Assembly (NCBI GenBank): GCA_963800335.1
Contig: CAWDAN010000001.1
Coordinates: 62,001-126,000 of the forward strand
DNA length: 64,000 nt
Origin: Flavisphingopyxis sp963800335
GTDB lineage: Bacteria; Pseudomonadota; Alphaproteobacteria; Sphingomonadales; Sphingomonadaceae
Direction: 5' to 3'
Each line of letters starts with the position of its first letter. Position 1 is the stretch's first letter. Below are positions 60,182-64,000 of this stretch, piece by piece. Below the pieces are notes generated by a model. That model had not been told where the DNA came from and searched no databases. It worked only from the letters and a program-made list of their open reading frames with translations. Made by a program: the position numbers and the translations under genes.

Positions 60182-60769
60182 ATGGACATTCGCGTATCGG
60201 GCCACCAGATGGATACCGGCGACGCTCTCAGGACGCATGTCGGGGAGCGGATGAACGCCATTGCCGACAAGTATTTCGCCCGCGCAATCTCGGCGCACGC
60301 GACCTTCGGCAAGGCACCGCATGACGCGATCGATTGCGACATCGTCGCACACGTCATGCAGGGCGTCGTGATGAAAGGCCATGGCCGGGCACGCGAAGCG
60401 CATGCCGCATTCGAAGCCGCGGCCGAACGCGTGGAAAAGCAGCTGCGACGCTACAAGAGCCGGCTGAAGGACCGTCACGCCGGGGGCAACGGCGCCGACC
60501 ACCGTGTCAGCATCGACGATATCCCGGGCGACGCCGGCTATACCGTGTTCGATGGTGGCGAAGAAAGTGACGACGCGGGCGATGCGCCTGTCGTCGTGGC
60601 AGAAACGCGCGTCGACATTCCAGAGGCCGCAGTCGCCGACGCGGTGATGATGCTTGACCTGCGCGACACCAACGCACTGCTGTTCCGCAATGCTCAAACC
60701 GGCGCGCATAATATGGTCTATCGCCGTCGTGACGGGACGATCGGCTGGGTAGAGCCTGCGCGGGGCTAG
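60182..60769 (+). CDS. hpf: Ribosome hibernation promoting factor, long form
   Basis: Long HPF dimerises ribosomes into inactive 100S particles in stationary phase. The 195-residue product has the N-terminal S30AE/YfiA domain (MDIRVSGHQMDTGDALRTHV, AHVMQGVVMKGHGRA) about 1-110 and the C-terminal dimerisation domain (EAVADAVMMLDLRDTNALLF-like; MVYRRRDGTIGWVEP) about 145-195. AGGAG lies upstream. It precedes ptsN, a common Gram-negative pairing; rpoN is not beside it here. Confidence 0.93.
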   Translation: MDIRVSGHQMDTGDALRTHVGERMNAIADKYFARAISAHATFGKAPHDAIDCDIVAHVMQGVVMKGHGRAREAHAAFEAAAERVEKQLRRYKSRLKDRHAGGNGADHRVSIDDIPGDAGYTVFDGGEESDDAGDAPVVVAETRVDIPEAAVADAVMMLDLRDTNALLFRNAQTGAHNMVYRRRDGTIGWVEPARG

Positions 60770-60891
60770 ATTTTTTAGCGTTCGCCCTCTAGGGATCGCT
60801 CGTCGGCCGCTGCCTCGCCGCGGTCGGCTACCCTTTTTGTATTTTATCGTTGTGGCACGCGCGTTTGCGGCCCGGCGAGTGGCAATAGCAT

Positions 60892-61356
60892 ATGAGCGAC
60901 CTCAACGATCTCCTTTATCCGGCGACGGTGCAGGCCAAGGCGGCGATCGACAGTCGCAAGGCGTTCTTTCCGTACGCCGGTGCCCTCGCGGCGACTGCGC
61001 TCGGGCTCGACGGCGGCGAGGTGACCGAACGGCTGCTAGAGCGCGAGCGTCTCGGCACGACGGCGTTCGGCAAGGGCATCGCGCTGCCGCATGCGCGGCT
61101 CGAAGGGCTTTCGGGGGTCAAGGGCATCCTGCTCAAGCTCGACCACGGAATCGATTTCAGCGCGGTCGACGGCCTGCCGGTCGACCTGTTCTTTGTCCTA
61201 TTGTCGCCGGTCGATTGCGGGGCCGATCACCTGAAGGCGCTGGCGCGCGTGTCGCGCTACCTGCGCGACGAGCAGGCGGTGGCGCGGCTGCGCGGCGCCA
61301 AGTCGAGCGAAGCGCTCTATGCGCTGGTATCGGGCCAGGCGCGTGACGCCGCCTGA
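60892..61356 (+). CDS. ptsN: PTS IIA-like nitrogen regulatory protein
   Basis: EIIANtr is the phosphate acceptor of the regulatory nitrogen-PTS. The 154-residue product shows the family pattern around the phosphorylated His: GTTAFGKGIALPHARLEGL, followed by LKLDHGIDFSAVDGLPVDLFF (in part) and HLKALARVSRYLRD. It is linked to hpf upstream and overlaps a thioesterase gene downstream. Confidence 0.93.
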   Translation: MSDLNDLLYPATVQAKAAIDSRKAFFPYAGALAATALGLDGGEVTERLLERERLGTTAFGKGIALPHARLEGLSGVKGILLKLDHGIDFSAVDGLPVDLFFVLLSPVDCGADHLKALARVSRYLRDEQAVARLRGAKSSEALYALVSGQARDAA

Positions 61357-61834
61357 GAACGCCGCGCGCGACGTGTCGGGGCCAGGCGAAACCGCACATT
61401 TCCGGGCGCTTGAATCGCTTTACGATTCGGCGCCGATCAACGCCAAGTTCCCTTCGGTCCTGCATATCGATGCCCCCGGCGTGGCGCGGATCACCTTCGA
61501 TGTCGACGAAAGCGTCTATCACGCCGCGGGCGCCGCGCACGGGACGAGCTATTTCAAACTGCTCGATGATGCCGGCTTCTACGCCTGCAACAGCCTCGTG
61601 ACCGACCGCTTCCTGCTGACCACCGCGTTCAACCTGCTGTTCACCCGGCCGCTCAAGTCGGGACCGGTCGTCGCACACGGCCGCTGGCTCAGCGGGCGAC
61701 GCCGTGTGTTCGTTGCTGAATCGACGCTGGTCGATGCGCATGGCGACGAGGTTGCGCGCGGTACCGGCACCTTCATGCGCTCTTCGTTCGCGCTGTCGGG
61801 CCTTCCCGGCTATGCGAACCGCACCGGCGAATGA
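61343..61834 (+). CDS. PaaI-like hotdog-fold thioesterase
   Basis: The 163-residue product has the hotdog fold pattern: ARITFDVDESVYHAAGAAHG, TSYFKLLDDAGFYACNSL and RRRVFVAESTLVDAHG. Family members hydrolyse acyl-CoA thioesters. A GTG start within the end of ptsN is chosen because it gives the closest family length and translational coupling. The usual catalytic Asp/Asn-Gly in the central helix is not clear, so activity is unproven. Confidence 0.8.
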   Translation: MTPPENAARDVSGPGETAHFRALESLYDSAPINAKFPSVLHIDAPGVARITFDVDESVYHAAGAAHGTSYFKLLDDAGFYACNSLVTDRFLLTTAFNLLFTRPLKSGPVVAHGRWLSGRRRVFVAESTLVDAHGDEVARGTGTFMRSSFALSGLPGYANRTGE

Positions 61835-62172
61835 GTGCGCAGCTTCCCGCGCGCCTCATCGTTACCGCACTGATTCGCTCGGTCCAGGCGCAGGGCGGCT
61901 TCGCGACGGTCTTAAAAAGAGGTAACGATGATTCGGGCTCGATTATGCTGCAATGCACCAAAATGGGCCAGTTCGAGCGACTGCTGGAGCGCCAGATGAC
62001 GCTCGATGGAACGTATGAATGGCGCGCGATTCCCGAGGCCGAAAAAAAGAACCCCTTGGAATTAAACGATTATATAGAAAGGCGTCACGCCCAGGACCGC
62101 GATTTGTGGGTCCTTGAGTTGGACGTCGCAGACACGCAACGCTTCGTCGCTGAATTGAACGCGTTCGGTTGA
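61831..62172 (+). CDS. DUF1491 family protein
   Basis: This 113-residue protein has the DUF1491 pattern ALIRSVQAQGGFATVLKRG, a SIMLQC strand, and a C-terminal YIERRHAQDRDLWVLELD, which is the conserved R-DPD-like region. Family members are small alphaproteobacterial proteins of unknown function. It overlaps the thioesterase gene by ATGA. Confidence 0.82.
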   Translation: MSAQLPARLIVTALIRSVQAQGGFATVLKRGNDDSGSIMLQCTKMGQFERLLERQMTLDGTYEWRAIPEAEKKNPLELNDYIERRHAQDRDLWVLELDVADTQRFVAELNAFG

Positions 62173-62341
62173 CCGGGGGGATTGGGAGGCTATTGACCCT
62201 GCCAACGCAACGCGCAGGTTGCCTTCGTCGTCCGGGTGGGACGGCATCGGAAGGTAAACACGCAGTCGGACGATAGGTTCCCGGATGCCGGCACGCTGCC
62301 TCCATCCGGATCAACCATCGACCGCATAGACCGACGATTAC

Positions 62342-63037
62342 ATGACCAATATCTTTCGCGCCGCCAGCCTCGCTGCGGTGCTAATGACTGCAGCCGGTAC
62401 GTTCATCGCAACCGATCCCGGCTTTGCTTCGGAAGCTGCCACACAGGCCGCCGTCCCGACGCTCCAGATCGACCGCGCGATGGTTGATCAGACCGGCGAT
62501 GCTATCGATACAGCGCTTCGTTCGCCAGATAGTTCCCTGCCAATTCAAATTTCCGACGAGACCGCCGATGCGCCCAGCGCCATCGAAGACGCGATCGCCG
62601 ATGCAGACAGCACCAAGGTCGAAGCCGCTTCGCTCGGCGAACTCGTGCTGAAAATGCCGATCCCCGACACGCTCGATGCCGAGACTCAGTGCCTTGCCGG
62701 CACGATCTATTTCGAATCGAAGGGCGAAACGCTTTCGGGCCAGCTCGCCGTTGGCCGTGTCGTCCTCAATCGCGTCGCGTCGACGCGTTTTCCCAACAGC
62801 ATCTGCGGCGTCGTCTATCAGCGCAGCCAGTTCTCGTTCGTTCGTGGCGGCAAGATGCCGCGCATCAACACGGCGAGCAACTCGTGGCGCAACGCCGTTG
62901 CCATCGCGCAGATCGCCCGCGGCGAACTGTGGAAAAACGACGCCAAGGGCGCCTTGTTCTTCCATGCCGCACGCGTCTCGCCGAAATGGCGCCTGACGCG
63001 GATCGCGCAGATCGACAACCACATCTTCTATCGCTGA
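62342..63037 (+). CDS. Cell wall hydrolase, SleB type
   Basis: The 231-residue secreted protein has a signal peptide (about 1-30, ending DPGFAS), a low-complexity acidic linker and a SleB-like hydrolase_2 domain: AETQCLAGTIYFESKGETLSG with the catalytic Glu, GRVVLNRVASTRFPNSICGVVYQ and FSFVRGG (in parts). It should cleave peptidoglycan glycan strands as a lytic transglycosylase. A hairpin CCGGATG...CATCCGG lies in its leader (62281-62309). Confidence 0.9.
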   Translation: MTNIFRAASLAAVLMTAAGTFIATDPGFASEAATQAAVPTLQIDRAMVDQTGDAIDTALRSPDSSLPIQISDETADAPSAIEDAIADADSTKVEAASLGELVLKMPIPDTLDAETQCLAGTIYFESKGETLSGQLAVGRVVLNRVASTRFPNSICGVVYQRSQFSFVRGGKMPRINTASNSWRNAVAIAQIARGELWKNDAKGALFFHAARVSPKWRLTRIAQIDNHIFYR

Positions 63038-63082
63038 ACATAACTTCGGCGCCCGCGCCGATACGTTCGCATCGAGCTTCCG

Positions 63083-63113
63083 CAACGCCTCGCCCCAAAA
63101 GGGCGGGGCGTTG
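63083..63113 (+). terminator. GC-rich hairpin after the cell wall hydrolase gene
   Basis: CAACGCCTCGCCC pairs with GGGCGGGGCGTTG over 13 positions (one T-G pair) around CAAAA. No T-run follows, so it may be a Rho-assisted or stability hairpin between this gene and mmcB. Confidence 0.55.
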
Positions 63114-63146
63114 CCATGCGTTGCCGATTTGTTCTAGGTTGGCCGC

Positions 63147-63652
63147 ATGGCCAGCCTTTCGCCTCCCGACTCGGATAACCAGTCGCTCGCCAATTCCCGT
63201 GTGCCAGCGATGTCGCGCGCGGCGTCGCGCGGATGTTTCATGCTGCCGGCCTGACCGTGTTGTGCGAAGTCCCGCTGCCCAACGGCCGGCGCGCCGACAT
63301 GCTGGCGATCGACGCCAGGGGGGCAGTGACGATCGTCGAGATCAAGGTCGCGCGCGGCGATCTTCACGGCGACACAAAGTGGCCCGATTACCTTGCCTAT
63401 TGCGATCGCTTTTTCTGGGCGCTCGATCCCGCGCTCGATGCGGAGTTGCTGTCGCGCGAGACGCACCAGCCCGAACGCTGCGGCCTCATCGTCGCCGATC
63501 GCTACGGTGCCGAGATCATCCGCGAAGCCGCGGTCCACGCACTCGCCCCGGCGCGGCGCAAGGCCGAGTTGTTGAGAGTCGCGCGGCTCGCGATGCGGCG
63601 TATGATGGTCGCTGCCGACCCCGAAATGCTCAACCTCTACGCCGACGGCTGA
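63147..63652 (+). CDS. MmcB-like DNA repair protein, frameshifted
   Basis: MmcB is a SOS-regulated nuclease-fold protein of alphaproteobacteria linked to DNA repair. The first frame starts MASLSPPDSD and the second continues DVARGVARMFHAAGLTVL, then GRRADMLAID, the PD-D/ExK-like VTIVEIKVARGD, DTKWPDYLAYCDRFFWAL. One missing base near 63202 separates them; adding it gives about 168 residues. The match to MmcB rests on this fold pattern. Confidence 0.8.
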
Positions 63653-63670
63653 GGCCGGTCGTCGGGCGGA

Positions 63671-64000
63671 TCAGCCGCCAGGTTTGAAGATCGGTCCGTT
63701 GGGCAGCGCATCGGCGGCTCCCGCCGGACGCGGCGTCAGCGCATCGAGCAGGGCGGCCGAGCGCGCATCGCGCGTCGCGTAATCGCGCGCGCTGAGCCCG
63801 GCAACATAATCGGCGCGATCAGGGTCGGCACCATGGGCGACCAGCATTCGGACGAGAACGGGCTTGCGCAGCTGAACTGCCTTGATCAGCCCGGTTTCGC
63901 CGCGCGTATTGGCGAAATCGACCCTTGCGCCGAGCTCGAGCAACAGCTTCGCGGTTTCGACATCGTCATTCGAGATCGCGACCATCAGCGGCGAATAACC
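63671..64000 (-). CDS. Ankyrin repeat protein, C-terminal part
   Basis: The gene runs off the right edge; 110 residues of its C-terminal end are present. They form ankyrin repeats (GYSPLMVAISNDDVETAKLL, LELGARVDFANTRGETGLIK, LVRMLVAHGADPDRADYVAG) ending in a Pro-rich tail. Ankyrin proteins mediate protein contacts; the partner is not known. Confidence 0.85.
   Translation of the reverse strand, partial: GYSPLMVAISNDDVETAKLLLELGARVDFANTRGETGLIKAVQLRKPVLVRMLVAHGADPDRADYVAGLSARDYATRDARSAALLDALTPRPAGAADALPNGPIFKPGG

Noticed and set aside
60750..60840. Terminator after hpf
   Set aside because: A T6 run follows the stop, but the only stem before it is AGCC/GGCT, too short for a confident call.
1..64000. 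CRISPR array, prophage or intact insertion sequence
   Set aside because: No regularly spaced direct repeats, no Cas, integrase, capsid or transposase reading frames were seen on either strand.

Overview
The window reads as chromosomal DNA of a GC-rich alphaproteobacterium, most likely of the order Sphingomonadales. The reasons are family-level: a COQ9 protein, a DUF6489 and a DUF1491 protein, an EIIANtr (ptsN) gene directly after a long-form hpf, SleB-type cell-wall hydrolase, TonB-dependent receptor plus dedicated TonB, and the alphaproteobacterial origin arrangement hemE / oriC / PPSR / maf / aroE / coaE / dnaQ. Almost all DNA is coding, genes overlap by ATGA or TGATG in many operons, and there is no phage, CRISPR array or intact insertion sequence.

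Layout from left to right. 1-9.1 kb: end of a pyrimidine 5'-nucleotidase, dapD, a TonB-dependent receptor behind a palindromic operator-like site, ssb, the feoAB ferrous iron system behind a Fur-like box, COQ9, a DMT exporter and an old-yellow-enzyme reductase. 9.1-13.9 kb: riboflavin genes ribD-ribE-ribB-ribH, then a TonB-like protein. RibB has an N-terminal helix-turn-helix and a degenerate GTP cyclohydrolase II half, and a perfect palindrome lies inside the promoter in front of it. 14-30.5 kb: gltX, a lipoprotein, nadE, prs, an SDR-DoxX fusion with a DUF2269 partner, an inositol-monophosphatase-like enzyme, rpmI-rplT, an AraC regulator, pheST and prfC. 30.5-34.7 kb: an acyltransferase, YdcF, ftsX-ftsE, a zinc-ribbon protein and tRNA-Leu(GAG).

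34.7-44.1 kb looks accessory: a gene-poor stretch after the tRNA, a calcium/cation antiporter with nhaA and a small YdcH protein divergent from an OxyR-like LysR regulator, then a BigR-type sulfide/persulfide operon (bigR, persulfide dioxygenase-like hydrolase, two YeeE/YedE-type proteins, TauE/SafE exporter) with a palindromic operator, and the threonine-degrading pair tdh-kbl.

44.2-64 kb is the origin region: parB, parA, rsmG, mnmG and mnmE with two near-perfect parS sites, rho, hemJ, hemE, then an intergenic oriC with several DnaA boxes, followed on the other side by ppsR, maf, aroE, coaE, dnaQ, hpf, ptsN, a thioesterase, DUF1491, a cell-wall hydrolase, mmcB and the edge of an ankyrin gene. 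Genes on both sides of oriC point mainly away from it, as expected for bidirectional replication.

A technical warning: thirteen single-base frameshifts interrupt eleven genes, several of them normally essential (gltX, prfC, ftsX, mnmG, hemE). In every case adding or removing one base restores a complete protein of family length. The simplest reading is residual indel error in this sequence, not gene decay; these genes are therefore given as full-span CDS with the shift position noted.
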